A DNA stretch of 34,249 nucleotides, taken from a virus. Made by a program: the position numbers and the translations under genes. Below are positions 21,182 through 30,100 of the stretch, piece by piece. The stretch spans positions 1 to 34,249 of IMG/VR virus record IMGVR_UViG_3300035698_003740, one strand, 5' to 3'. Positions within the stretch are counted from its first letter, which is position 1. Each line of letters begins with the position of its first letter. Below the pieces are notes generated by a model. That model was not told the DNA's origin and searched no databases. It was given only the letters and a program-made list of their open reading frames with translations.

Positions 21182-21736
21182 ATGCCAAAGTTCTTTAATG
21201 CACGAGATTTGGATTTCATCAAAACAATCGCTGAAGAAGTGGTTGATTATGTGGTAGAACAAGCCGTTGTACTATTCAAAGTATCGGTTGGTGAAACAAA
21301 AACCAACTTATATGGAGAATCTCTCGGTAAAGTTTGGCATGCACCTGCTACTCTAATGACAATTGTAGATAGAGAACCTCAAAATGTAGTATATGAAGGC
21401 TTTGGTGCAGATAAAACACAATTAGTAGAGTTCAGATTCAATAGACAGAGGTTAAGAACTCAAACTCTTCCACAATTACGAGATATAAATGGTACCCTAA
21501 TACCCGCTGATGCAATTCAAAACTCACAATTTGGTTATCCAGAGATTGGTGATGTTATTTTATTCGATGGTTCTTACTATGAGATAGATAATGTTAGACA
21601 ATCTCAGTTAATTGGTGGTTCGCCCGAAATATATAACAAAGAAACTAATACCTTTGAAGATGCCCGAATGAACTTAATCGCAACGGCAATAAAAGTAAGA
21701 AAATCACAAGTACAAATAGAGGATAGAACATACTAA
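21182..21736 (+). CDS. 14: Neck protein, gp14-like (184 aa)
   Basis: Second head-completion protein. Recognised by place and by the pattern FFNARDLDFIKTIAEEVVDY, YGESLGKVWHAPATLMTIVD and PEIGDVILFDGSYYEIDNVR, found in gp14-type proteins of T4-like marine phages; T4 gp14 is somewhat longer (256). The C-terminus (NLIATAIKVRKSQVQIEDRT) is basic. AGGA precedes the ATG, the previous stop is two bases before the ATG, and its own stop overlaps the next ATG, so gp13-gp14-gp15 are translated as one block. Confidence 0.72.
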   Translation: MPKFFNARDLDFIKTIAEEVVDYVVEQAVVLFKVSVGETKTNLYGESLGKVWHAPATLMTIVDREPQNVVYEGFGADKTQLVEFRFNRQRLRTQTLPQLRDINGTLIPADAIQNSQFGYPEIGDVILFDGSYYEIDNVRQSQLIGGSPEIYNKETNTFEDARMNLIATAIKVRKSQVQIEDRTY

Positions 21737-22836
21737 TGGCAGTAGACCCACTAAAAAACACGAATATCAATCGTGGAGAGCAGATAAAACGAGAACCTAT
21801 CGAAACGGGTAGGGGTGTTCGTTTATATGATGTTGATATGGCAATTGCCGAACACATGATAGATACCGTTGTACCCACCGTAGAGGTGTTTAGAGAGAAA
21901 ACTAAGGTTCCGGTGATGTATGGTAACCCCGAACGTTGGAAAGCCGTTAGAAAGGATGGATACCTTAGAGATAAACAAGGCCAAATTCAAATTCCTCTTA
22001 TTATGTTTAAGAGAAATTCAGTTGTTCGTGATGACCAGATGGCTTCTTCAATGAATCGACATGTTTTTTACCCAACTGTTACTAAATTCTCAAAAAAACA
22101 CAAATACGATAGATTTTCTGCAATGTTTGGTACTCAAAGACCGGTTGAACAATATAATATCACCATGCCCGATTACGTAACAATTAGTTATGAGGTAATG
22201 ATATGGACTGATTTCACAGAACATATGAATGCGATAGTTGAGGCGTTCCAATATGCAACTGATGAGTATTGGGGAGATAAAAGTGGGTTCAAATTTAGAG
22301 TTCGTATAGATTCTTTCGATAATACTACCGAAGTTGGAGAAGGTTCTCAGAGAGTGGTTCGTACTACCTTTACAATGGTAGTAAATGCATACCTTCTACC
22401 CGAAAAATTTGATAATGAATTAACTCATAAAAAATCCCTATCACCTAAAAAGGTAGTTTGGGGTATGGAAACTGATTTAACAGGTGGATTGGGTAATCAA
22501 TCTAACCAAACTCAAAAAATGTACAACGAATACTCAGATATAATTGATTTTATGTCAATTAGAGGTTCTAAACAGGCCGAGTTCATTGATAGTGAAACTG
22601 TAAAATTAACAAATGTAGAATTACCAAAACTCCCACCTGAACTTCAAGGTTCTTTTGATACCAATGATTGGTTTAGAGTTTATATTAATGGAGTTCATGC
22701 TAGACATACTACATATACATATTTATATGATTATTCTAATAAAGAAATAGTATTTACCTTTATTCCATTAACATTAGGTTATACTATTGAAAATACTGAT
22801 GAAGTTGGTATGACGGGGAAGTTTATTGAACTATGA
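21736..22836 (+). CDS. 15: Tail terminator/sheath stabiliser, gp15-like, with added C-terminal domain (366 aa)
   Basis: Caps the tail tube and locks sheath to neck. Residues about 55-225 follow gp15: VPVMYGNPERWKAV, IQIPLIMFKR, MPDYVTISYEVMIWTDFTEH followed by MNAIVEAFQYA, and RVVRTTFTMVVNAYLLPEKF. T4 gp15 has the same sequence of a VPITY strand, YELSIFTRYEDDMFQIVEQI and WSLTFEVNGWMYP. The C-terminal part (about 275-366: FRVYINGVHARHTT, IVFTFIPLTLGY, GMTGKFIEL) is extra and resembles the two small genes that follow. The start overlaps the previous stop (TAATG); AGAGGA lies 11 bases upstream. Confidence 0.78.
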   Translation: MAVDPLKNTNINRGEQIKREPIETGRGVRLYDVDMAIAEHMIDTVVPTVEVFREKTKVPVMYGNPERWKAVRKDGYLRDKQGQIQIPLIMFKRNSVVRDDQMASSMNRHVFYPTVTKFSKKHKYDRFSAMFGTQRPVEQYNITMPDYVTISYEVMIWTDFTEHMNAIVEAFQYATDEYWGDKSGFKFRVRIDSFDNTTEVGEGSQRVVRTTFTMVVNAYLLPEKFDNELTHKKSLSPKKVVWGMETDLTGGLGNQSNQTQKMYNEYSDIIDFMSIRGSKQAEFIDSETVKLTNVELPKLPPELQGSFDTNDWFRVYINGVHARHTTYTYLYDYSNKEIVFTFIPLTLGYTIENTDEVGMTGKFIEL

Positions 22837-23165
22837 TAAAAGATTTACAAAAAATACTAAAAGAAGTTCATGAACCGGATGAATATAAGTTGATAGTACA
22901 CAATATGGTACATCCTTTATATTGGATATGGAAACTTGAAAATGGTAAATTAAAAGATTTATCTAAATTTATACGACCATATCGTAATGAACACGCCAGA
23001 TTTGATATATTTATAAATGGTCAGTATATTTTAGAAAAAGATTATATAGCCGAACACATTGGTAAGGATTTTCATATAAAATTCTTAAAATCTAATTTTG
23101 TTGGGGCATATGATTTAGAAATAACTGATGATATAAAATTAGAGGGAGATATTGATTTAGTATGA
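22833..23165 (+). CDS. Small tail/neck protein sharing a domain with gp15 C-terminus (110 aa)
   Basis: No family name. Residues about 45-110 (ARFDIFINGQYILEKDYI, FHIKFLKSNFVGAYDLEI, EGDIDLV) match the C-terminal part of the preceding gene: an F(D/R)xxxNG strand-turn, a DY or YxY step, a hydrophobic strand and a final acidic/Gly strand. Such VxxNGxxxxxxDY folds are common in phage tail and fibre proteins. The start overlaps the previous stop (ATGA), with GGGGA 12 bases upstream. It is probably a tail accessory protein. Confidence 0.62.
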   Translation: MIKDLQKILKEVHEPDEYKLIVHNMVHPLYWIWKLENGKLKDLSKFIRPYRNEHARFDIFINGQYILEKDYIAEHIGKDFHIKFLKSNFVGAYDLEITDDIKLEGDIDLV

Positions 23166-23527
23166 GTAATCTTAAACCAAATATAATAACTCCATTTAAC
23201 GATAAATTAAGATTTAAGAATTTGGTAAATGAAGTAATAAACGATTCATGGATTTATACCTTAATACCTGATTCTATATCTAATAATGGATTATTGTTTA
23301 CTTTAAATCTTATAAACAAAAAATTTGTTTTTGAGGATGTTAAAGTTGATAAATTAGAAGATTATATTGATATATACTTTTCTAACATTAAAATTTCATC
23401 TGATTATTATAATGTGGTAATTAGTGAAAATAATATAATAATAAATTTGGTTGAACCTATTATTAATGATATTAGTGGTATAACTAATGAATTGTTTTTA
23501 ATAAAAGGTAAAATAGTAGGAGTGTAA
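23162..23527 (+). CDS. Small tail protein, related domain (121 aa)
   Basis: The second half (YIDIYFSNIKISSDYYNVVI, NNIIINLVEP and IKGKIVGV) aligns by eye with the same module in the two genes before it. The first half (PNIITPFNDKLRFKNLVNEV) is different. Function is unknown; it is likely a small virion protein at the neck or baseplate. The start overlaps the previous stop (ATGA), with AGGGAG 13 bases upstream. Codon use is AT-richer than in the neighbours (many Ile and Asn codons). Confidence 0.62.
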   Translation: MSNLKPNIITPFNDKLRFKNLVNEVINDSWIYTLIPDSISNNGLLFTLNLINKKFVFEDVKVDKLEDYIDIYFSNIKISSDYYNVVISENNIIINLVEPIINDISGITNELFLIKGKIVGV

Positions 23528-23950
23528 ATGGCAGTATTAATTCAAGATAAACAGGTAAATACTATATCAACTGGTTCATTTAATGAATTGGCAGCATCTG
23601 TATCGGGTTCTTTTAGAACATTTGATACATTTGATTTAATGATATCCGAATCTGCTTCACGTGTTGCAAATAATCAACTAGCTTGGTGTCAAGAAACACA
23701 ACTAACTTATCAAGCTACTAAAACATTCGCCAATTTTGGAGATGAACATGAAGATAGTATTGAATGGAATGGATTTAATGGATTTACCGCTCAAGCTGGT
23801 GATATTGGTTCTGTTACAGCCGGTTCTGGATTATTGGGAGGTGGTTCAAGTGGAGATTTGATTATAACATTAGATACCGGTTCGGCTCATTTTGAAGATG
23901 GTGTAGAAAAAGTTGTAATAGTTACCACATTAGATGGTGGAGATATATAA
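23528..23950 (+). CDS. Small fibre-associated protein (140 aa)
   Basis: Opens MAVLIQDKQVNTISTGSFNE and continues with Ser/Gly-rich fibre-like sequence (SGSFRTFDTFDLM, GSVTAGSGLLGGGSSGDLII, LDTGSAHFEDGV). The LDTGS-x-HF-x-DGV string recurs in the 1974-residue fibre (LDTGSQHFIDGV), and the C-terminus TTLDGGDI matches the end of the fibre gene at 33129. It thus belongs to the fibre array. AGGAG at 23518-23522 sits five bases before the ATG. Confidence 0.68.
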   Translation: MAVLIQDKQVNTISTGSFNELAASVSGSFRTFDTFDLMISESASRVANNQLAWCQETQLTYQATKTFANFGDEHEDSIEWNGFNGFTAQAGDIGSVTAGSGLLGGGSSGDLIITLDTGSAHFEDGVEKVVIVTTLDGGDI

Positions 23951-23966
23951 TAAATAAAATAAGTTA

Positions 23967-23976
23967 TATACTTATA
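23967..23976 (+). promoter_or_regulatory. Phage promoter motif TATACTTATA
   Basis: C-variant of the motif in the 133-base gap before the 983-residue fibre gene, 107 bases before its ATG. Confidence 0.55.
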
Positions 23977-23982
23977 CAAAAT

Positions 23983-24004
23983 AAATCACTATATAGTGGT
24001 TTTT
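23983..24004 (+). terminator. Hairpin with T run, weak terminator or 5' stem-loop
   Basis: AAATCACT and AGTGGTTT pair (one G-T wobble) around ATAT and run into TTTTT. It lies six bases after a promoter motif, so it may be either the end of the neck operon or the 5' stem-loop of the fibre transcript. Confidence 0.45.
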
Positions 24005-24083
24005 ATAATGGGGCAAATGATCCAAAAATTTCAATAAAGGTTTTCGTTAGACTAAATTAAAAACAAAAATAGGAAAAACAAAT

Positions 24084-27035
24084 ATGGCACAAATTATAAG
24101 ACACAGAAAAGGGGTCTTGGAAAGCGTTGCATCTGCTACCAAAAGAAAAGCAGAATTACTTGTAGTAACAGGTTCTTCAGTTTCAGCAATAGACACAGGT
24201 CTATTATTCGTTGGTACAGAAGGTGGAGCGGTAACACCAGCAAACAAGATATTGACAGGAGCAACAACACCAGATTTAACTGGAGCTGCTTATGATACAT
24301 CTATTGATGGTATTCCATTTTACAACACCTCAGAAAAAAAATACTATATCCTTAAAAAGGGTGGTAACGTAGAAGTACAAGCAACTGCAAACACTGGTGG
24401 AACTGGAATCGTTTCTTCTTCTGCACAGATTGATGGACTTGGATTTTTAAAAGTTCAAGGAGATTCAGTAGTTTCTGGTTCTTCTCAAATTACAATTGGA
24501 GATACTACTGGTTTCTCTACATTCTCTTCTTCACTAAAAGCTAGTGATGATGCGCAAGATGTACGATTAGGTAACTTAGAAACATTCTCATCTTCTTTAG
24601 GTGATGGATTTGCTACTGATACTGAATTATCTGCAGTATCTGCTGCATTTGATTCTACAATTGATGCATTAACTACTGATGAAATAGCAGAAGGTACAAA
24701 CCTTTATTATACTGATGTAAGAGTTAAAACTAAATTAACTGCAGAAGGTGTAATTTCTGGTTCATCTCAAGTAGTATTAAATGCTGCTGATTTAACAGGA
24801 TTTGATACTGATGATGTTGCTGAAGGTACAAACCTTTATTATACTGATACACGAGTTAAAACTAAATTAGATGCCGATGGTGTAATCTCTGGTTCTTCTC
24901 AAGTACAGATTGATTCAGTAACTGGATTTACTGCATATTCTTCTTCAGCTGATTCTCGTACTGCTGCTTTAGAATCTGCGGTTGGTGCTGGTTCTAACAT
25001 TGATGGAAGATTAACTTCATTAGAAACATTTAGTGCTTCTGCAGAAGCTAACGATACTGAATTATTCGCTACAGCTTCTAGTCAACAAGCTACATTAGAT
25101 GCAATCTTATTATCATCTGATGCTGATAAAGATTCATTCGCTGAAATTGTAACTTTAATTAACTCAGTAGATACTACAAACGATACAGCATTTGCTGGAT
25201 TTGTAACTTCTTCTAACGCTGCACAAGGTGTTCAAGATGGTAGATTAACTTCATTGGAAACCGAAAGTGGTTCAATTCAATCAGCACAAGGTGTTCAAAA
25301 TGGTAGATTAACTTCATTAGAAGCTGCAACTGGTTCGATTGCAACTGCACAAGGTGTTCAAGATGGTAGATTGGATAATTTAGAATTAACCACTGCTTCT
25401 ATTGATACTGCACAAGGTGTTCAAGATGATAGATTAGATGGTTTAGAATCATTCTCTTCTTCATTGGCAACTGGATTCGAAACAACTGGTAGAGGAATTG
25501 TTTCTGGTTCAACTCAAACAATCGCTCACTTAGTTGGAAACGATATCGTTACAAATGGTATCTCTGGTTCTTCTTTAGATATTACTGGAAACGCTAAAAT
25601 TGATGGTAACCTTGTATTAGGTGGTAACATTACTATTGGTGATGCTACTTCTGATACTATCTCATTTGGTGGTGAAATTACTTCTGATATAATTCCTTCG
25701 GTAACTGATTCTATTGATTTAGGTTCTGCTACTAGAACATTGGCTGAGGTTCATTCAACTAACTTCTTCGGTACTACTAATGGTACAGTAAACGCAACTA
25801 ACAACATAGTTTCTTCTTCTGCTTCAACCGCAAATGTTGAAATGACTGTTTCTGCTGGTGTTGTTTCTGCTGAACTTAAAGGTGGTGTTGTTTCTGGTTC
25901 TGCACAAGTTGTTTCTTTACTTGCTGACCAAGCTACTGATTTCGGTACTGGTAGAGTAAGTGGTGATGATTTTGGAGATACTGCTGGAACTTCAACTTTT
26001 ACGGGTTCATTCCAAGGTGATGGTTCAGGTTTAAGTGGATTAGTAACTGATTTACGTATTTCTGGTTCAACTGGAAACGATGTAGTATCTTTATTAAATG
26101 ATGATTTATCATTTGCTGGTGGAACTGCAATATCAGTTGATGTAACTGATAACACAATTACAGTTAACGCTTCTGATGCTTCTACCGCTGCTAAAGGTAT
26201 TGCTTCATTCTCATCTACCAACTTCGCAGTTGCTAGTGGAAATGTAACAATCGTAGATGGTGGTGTTGCTGCTACTAAATTGAACGCTGATGTAGCTGGA
26301 ACAGGTATCTCTCTTAACGGAGCTGATAACTCAATCGAAGTTGATTATGGTTCATCTGCAGGGAATGCAGTACAAGGTAATACAACAATTTCTGTTAGTG
26401 GAACTGCTAACGAAATTGAAATTACTGGAACTACTTCTCAAGCTATTGGTGGTGGTGTATCTTATACGGTAGGTTTACCTTCCGATGTAACTATTGGAAA
26501 TGACTTATCTGTTACTTCTGATGCAGCTGTTGGTGGAAACTTAACTGTAACGGGTAACCTTTCAGTTTTAGGTACAACTACAACTGTTGATTCAACTACT
26601 GTACAAATTGGTGATAACGTAATCGAATTAAACTATGGTGGTGCACAAACTACTGCTGGTTTATTAGTTACTGATTCAACTGCACCAAATACAGCAAGTG
26701 GTTCTCTACTTTGGAATGGTACTAATGATGTTTGGACAGGTGGGGCTTTGGGTTCTGAAAAAGAATTCGCAAGATTAAATTCTGCACCAACTGCTAACTT
26801 CGTTCAGAAATCAGATGCTAATGGATTATTAGTTGATTCTGTACTTTCTGATGATGGTACTGATGCAACGTTTAGTGGTGATGTTATTGTTGATGGTTTA
26901 TCTACTTCTTCATTCTTATTTGCAGATGCTAACAAACAATTAACTTCAATAGTACCTTCTAACGCTGGTGATGTAATTCAATGGAATGGTGCATCGTTCG
27001 TTGCTTCTAACGAATTGGATGGTGGTACGTTCTAA
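24084..27035 (+). CDS. Tail fibre protein with SGSSQ and coiled repeats (983 aa)
   Basis: The N-terminus (MAQIIRHRKGVLESVASATK, ELLVVTGSS, LLFVGTEGGA) is an attachment module shared in form with the next two fibre genes. Repeats follow: VISGSSQ(V/I) turns, EGTNLYYTDVRVKTKL (twice in this gene), and heptad-like units GVQDGRLTSLE, GVQNGRLTSLE, GVQDGRLDNLE and GVQDDRLDGLE typical of trimeric fibres. The later part has a DSIDLGSATRTLAEVHS module, an IGDNVIELNYGG module also in the next gene, and the end WNGASFVASNELDGGTF. No enzymatic domain is seen. It probably forms a trimeric host-recognition or whisker fibre. AGGAAA precedes the ATG and a strong terminator follows. Confidence 0.85.
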   Translation: MAQIIRHRKGVLESVASATKRKAELLVVTGSSVSAIDTGLLFVGTEGGAVTPANKILTGATTPDLTGAAYDTSIDGIPFYNTSEKKYYILKKGGNVEVQATANTGGTGIVSSSAQIDGLGFLKVQGDSVVSGSSQITIGDTTGFSTFSSSLKASDDAQDVRLGNLETFSSSLGDGFATDTELSAVSAAFDSTIDALTTDEIAEGTNLYYTDVRVKTKLTAEGVISGSSQVVLNAADLTGFDTDDVAEGTNLYYTDTRVKTKLDADGVISGSSQVQIDSVTGFTAYSSSADSRTAALESAVGAGSNIDGRLTSLETFSASAEANDTELFATASSQQATLDAILLSSDADKDSFAEIVTLINSVDTTNDTAFAGFVTSSNAAQGVQDGRLTSLETESGSIQSAQGVQNGRLTSLEAATGSIATAQGVQDGRLDNLELTTASIDTAQGVQDDRLDGLESFSSSLATGFETTGRGIVSGSTQTIAHLVGNDIVTNGISGSSLDITGNAKIDGNLVLGGNITIGDATSDTISFGGEITSDIIPSVTDSIDLGSATRTLAEVHSTNFFGTTNGTVNATNNIVSSSASTANVEMTVSAGVVSAELKGGVVSGSAQVVSLLADQATDFGTGRVSGDDFGDTAGTSTFTGSFQGDGSGLSGLVTDLRISGSTGNDVVSLLNDDLSFAGGTAISVDVTDNTITVNASDASTAAKGIASFSSTNFAVASGNVTIVDGGVAATKLNADVAGTGISLNGADNSIEVDYGSSAGNAVQGNTTISVSGTANEIEITGTTSQAIGGGVSYTVGLPSDVTIGNDLSVTSDAAVGGNLTVTGNLSVLGTTTTVDSTTVQIGDNVIELNYGGAQTTAGLLVTDSTAPNTASGSLLWNGTNDVWTGGALGSEKEFARLNSAPTANFVQKSDANGLLVDSVLSDDGTDATFSGDVIVDGLSTSSFLFADANKQLTSIVPSNAGDVIQWNGASFVASNELDGGTF

Positions 27036-27057
27036 TTAGAATATACTTTTTAAAACT

Positions 27058-27089
27058 AAACCCTTCTCAGAAATGTGAGGGGTTTTTTT
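27058..27089 (+). terminator. Rho-independent terminator after fibre gene
   Basis: AAACCC plus CTCA pair with TGAG plus GGGTTT (a two-base TT bulge on the left arm), loop GAAATG, then TTTTTTT. Confidence 0.85.
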
Positions 27090-27106
27090 ATATCTTTTAG
27101 TTATTC

Positions 27107-27116
27107 TATACTTATA
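27107..27116 (+). promoter_or_regulatory. Phage promoter motif TATACTTATA (distal)
   Basis: First of two motifs before the long fibre gene. A GTGGT/ACCAC stem (27120-27124 with 27140-27144) starts four bases after it. Confidence 0.5.
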
Positions 27117-27158
27117 TAAGTGGTAATATCTTTTTTGGAACCACAATTTCAATACATT

Positions 27159-27168
27159 TATATTTATA
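27159..27168 (+). promoter_or_regulatory. Phage promoter motif TATATTTATA (proximal)
   Basis: Exact motif 24 bases before ATG 27193. TTTG at 27134-27137 is 21 bases upstream, so it could also be read by a Bacteroidota-type sigma factor. Confidence 0.6.
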
Positions 27169-27192
27169 TGTAATAATTAGGAAGAAATTTAA

Positions 27193-30100
27193 ATGGCTAC
27201 AATATTAAAATTAAGAAGAGGTATATCTACCCCAATCTCTCTCGTAGAATCTGAGTTATTTTTTAACCAAAATGATACTACGTTAATAGTAGGTACAACT
27301 TCAGGATTCATAACCCTAGTAAAAATAGGAGAAAACACAGGTAGTATTTCATTTACCGGTGATATCACTGCAAACAATATGATACTTACTGGCGATTTGA
27401 CAGTAAAGGATATAACTTTAAGTGGTAATATCTATGTTGGTGATGAAGTATCTGATACAATTACAGTAACGGGTCAATTTGATTCAAATTTACTACCATC
27501 CTCATCGGCAGAGTTTGATTTGGGTTCCACTTCTAAAAAATGGAATAATTTATATGTAGTTTCTGCATCAATTGAAAATATTTCTTTACCTGATAGTAAT
27601 ATTGTTTCTTCTTCTCAACAAATAAGTGGTTATAATACATTTCTTGAAATTAATGGTGATAATGTAGTTAGTGGTTCTTCTCAAATTAATGTAAATAACA
27701 CAGAAAACTTTACACCATTCTCATCTTCAGTAGATACACGATTTGGTATCTTAAACACATATACATCATCAACTGATTTAAGATTAATCAGCATTGAAAC
27801 TGAAACTGGTTCAATTGAAACCGAACAAGGTATTCAAGATGACAGATTAGATAATATAGAAACATTTACTGCATCACTTTCTACTACATTTGAAGAAATT
27901 GCTTCTTCAACTCATACTTTAGTTAGTGGTTCATCTCAAATTACAAATGGAAGTACTATACTTTCATCTTCTAACGAAAACTTTACAACATTCTCAAGTT
28001 CAGTAGATACTCGTTTAGATGAGGTAGAATCTACAAGTTCTTTGAATGAAACAAATATAACTGAATTATTTTCTACTGCATCTGACCACGAAGGTAGAGT
28101 AGTTGAATTGGAATCAACTGGTTCAGAGCACGAAGATAGAATTGATTTATTAGAATCGTTCTCATCTTCATTAGATGATACATTTGTAACAACTACTGAA
28201 TTACATGAAGCAACTTCATCTTTATCTGCATCATTAACCGAAACTGATGTTGATTTTGAAGATAGAATAGATACTTTAGAAACAACTTTCAGTTCTTCGG
28301 TAGATTCAAGATTAGATGCACAAGAATCATTTTCAGAATCATTAGATAATACATTCTTAAACACGAACGGTGATAATGTTATAAGTGGTTCAGACCAAGT
28401 AACTTCTTCATTAGATTTAAGATATTTAGAAATTAATGGAGATAGTGTAGTTAGTGGTTCAGACCAAGTAACTTCTTCATTAGATTTACTATATGAAGAA
28501 ATTGCATCTGCTACTCATACTTTGATTAGTGGTTCAACTCAATTTACAGATGGAAGTGGAATACTTTCTTCTTCAAACGAAAACTTTACAACTTTTTCAT
28601 CTTCAATTGATGGTAGAGTTGATACAATAGAAACAACCTTTTCAACTTCGGTAGATTCAAGATTAGATGAGATTGAAACGACATTTTCAACTTCAGTAGA
28701 TGACCAACTTACACAAATTCATGCATATACTTCATCACTTAAAACTTCAATTGATGTAAGTGGTAATGATTTAATTGTATTAGGAAACTTAACTGTTCAA
28801 GGAACTCAAACTTCTTTGAATACTACTGAAACTTTTATTGAAGATAAAACTTTAACAATAGCAAGTGGTTCAACTACTTCTGCAGAAGCAGATGGAGCTG
28901 GATTAATTATTGATGGGGCAAACAAATCTATTACATGGAATCATACAGACCAATTATTTGAATTAAATGGAAAAGTTTCATCTTCGGTTGGATTTAAAGG
29001 TGATGGTTCTGAATTAACAGGTGTAACTGCGGATAGTGTTGATTTTACTAATATTACAAACAAACCAACATTAGTGAGTGGTTCATCTCAAGTATCTTAT
29101 GTTGGATTATCAAACATTCCAAATGGAATTGTAAGTGGTTCTTCTCAAGTAAATGCAGATACTATTACCAACTTTGATTCAAATGTAAAAGATAAAATGA
29201 ATCTCGATAATGTAATATCAGGTTCATCTCAAATACTTGATGGGAGTGGATTACTTTCATCTTCTAACGAAAACTTTACAACATTCTCAAGTTCAGTAGA
29301 TATTCGTTTAGATGAGATAGAAACAACCTTCTCAACTTCGGTAGATTCACGATTAGATTTTATTGAAGGAACTTTCAGTTCTTCCGTAGATTCAAGATTA
29401 GATGCACAAGAAACATTCTCGGCATCTTTGGATAACGAGTTCTTAAACACTAATGGTGATAATGTAGTGAGTGGTTCAGACCAAGTAACTCAATCATTGG
29501 ATTTAAGATATGAAGAAATTGGTTCTTCAACCCATACTTTAGTTAGTGGTTCATCTCAAGTAGATTATAATTCTATTCAAAATCAACCAACAACTATTAC
29601 TACCGAACAAGCGAATCAAATAACTTCTAACAACTCAAAGGTTGGTTATACAGATGAGTTAGTTAAAACAAAATTAAATTTAGAAACTGTAATTAGTGGT
29701 TCATCTCAAGTAGATTATAACTCTATTCAAAATCAACCAACAACAATTACAACACAACAATCATCTGATATTACATCTAACAACTCAAAAGTTGGTTATA
29801 CTGATACTTTAGTAAAAACTAAATTAGATTTAGATGGTGTAATATCAAGTTCAGTACAAGTTAATGCTGATTCAATTACTAACTTTGATAATAATGTAAA
29901 AACTAAATTAGATTTAGATAATGTAGTTAGTGGTTCAGTTTATTCATCTGATAATCAAGGTATTTTAACCGCAAGTATTAATGGAATAGAATTTACAACT
30001 GATTTAGGATTATCAATCACATCAGAACCAACTTTTGTTGGATTATCACTAACTTCATTAGATGTTGATTCATCTCAAAATGAATTTACTACTTTATTAT

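Noticed and set aside
23006-23015. Exact TATATTTATA inside the gene at 22833-23165
   Set aside because: It lies within codons for DIFIN in very AT-rich coding DNA, 147 bases from the next start; one chance match is expected in a window of this size.
24700-25450. Regular repeats as a CRISPR array
   Set aside because: The repeats are in frame, encode fibre heptads of unequal length, and have no conserved palindromic unit or unique spacers.
25751-29450. Several minus-strand open frames opposite the fibre genes
   Set aside because: Their Ser/Glu/Val-rich sequence is a by-product of repetitive fibre codons; no promoter or ribosome site precedes them.
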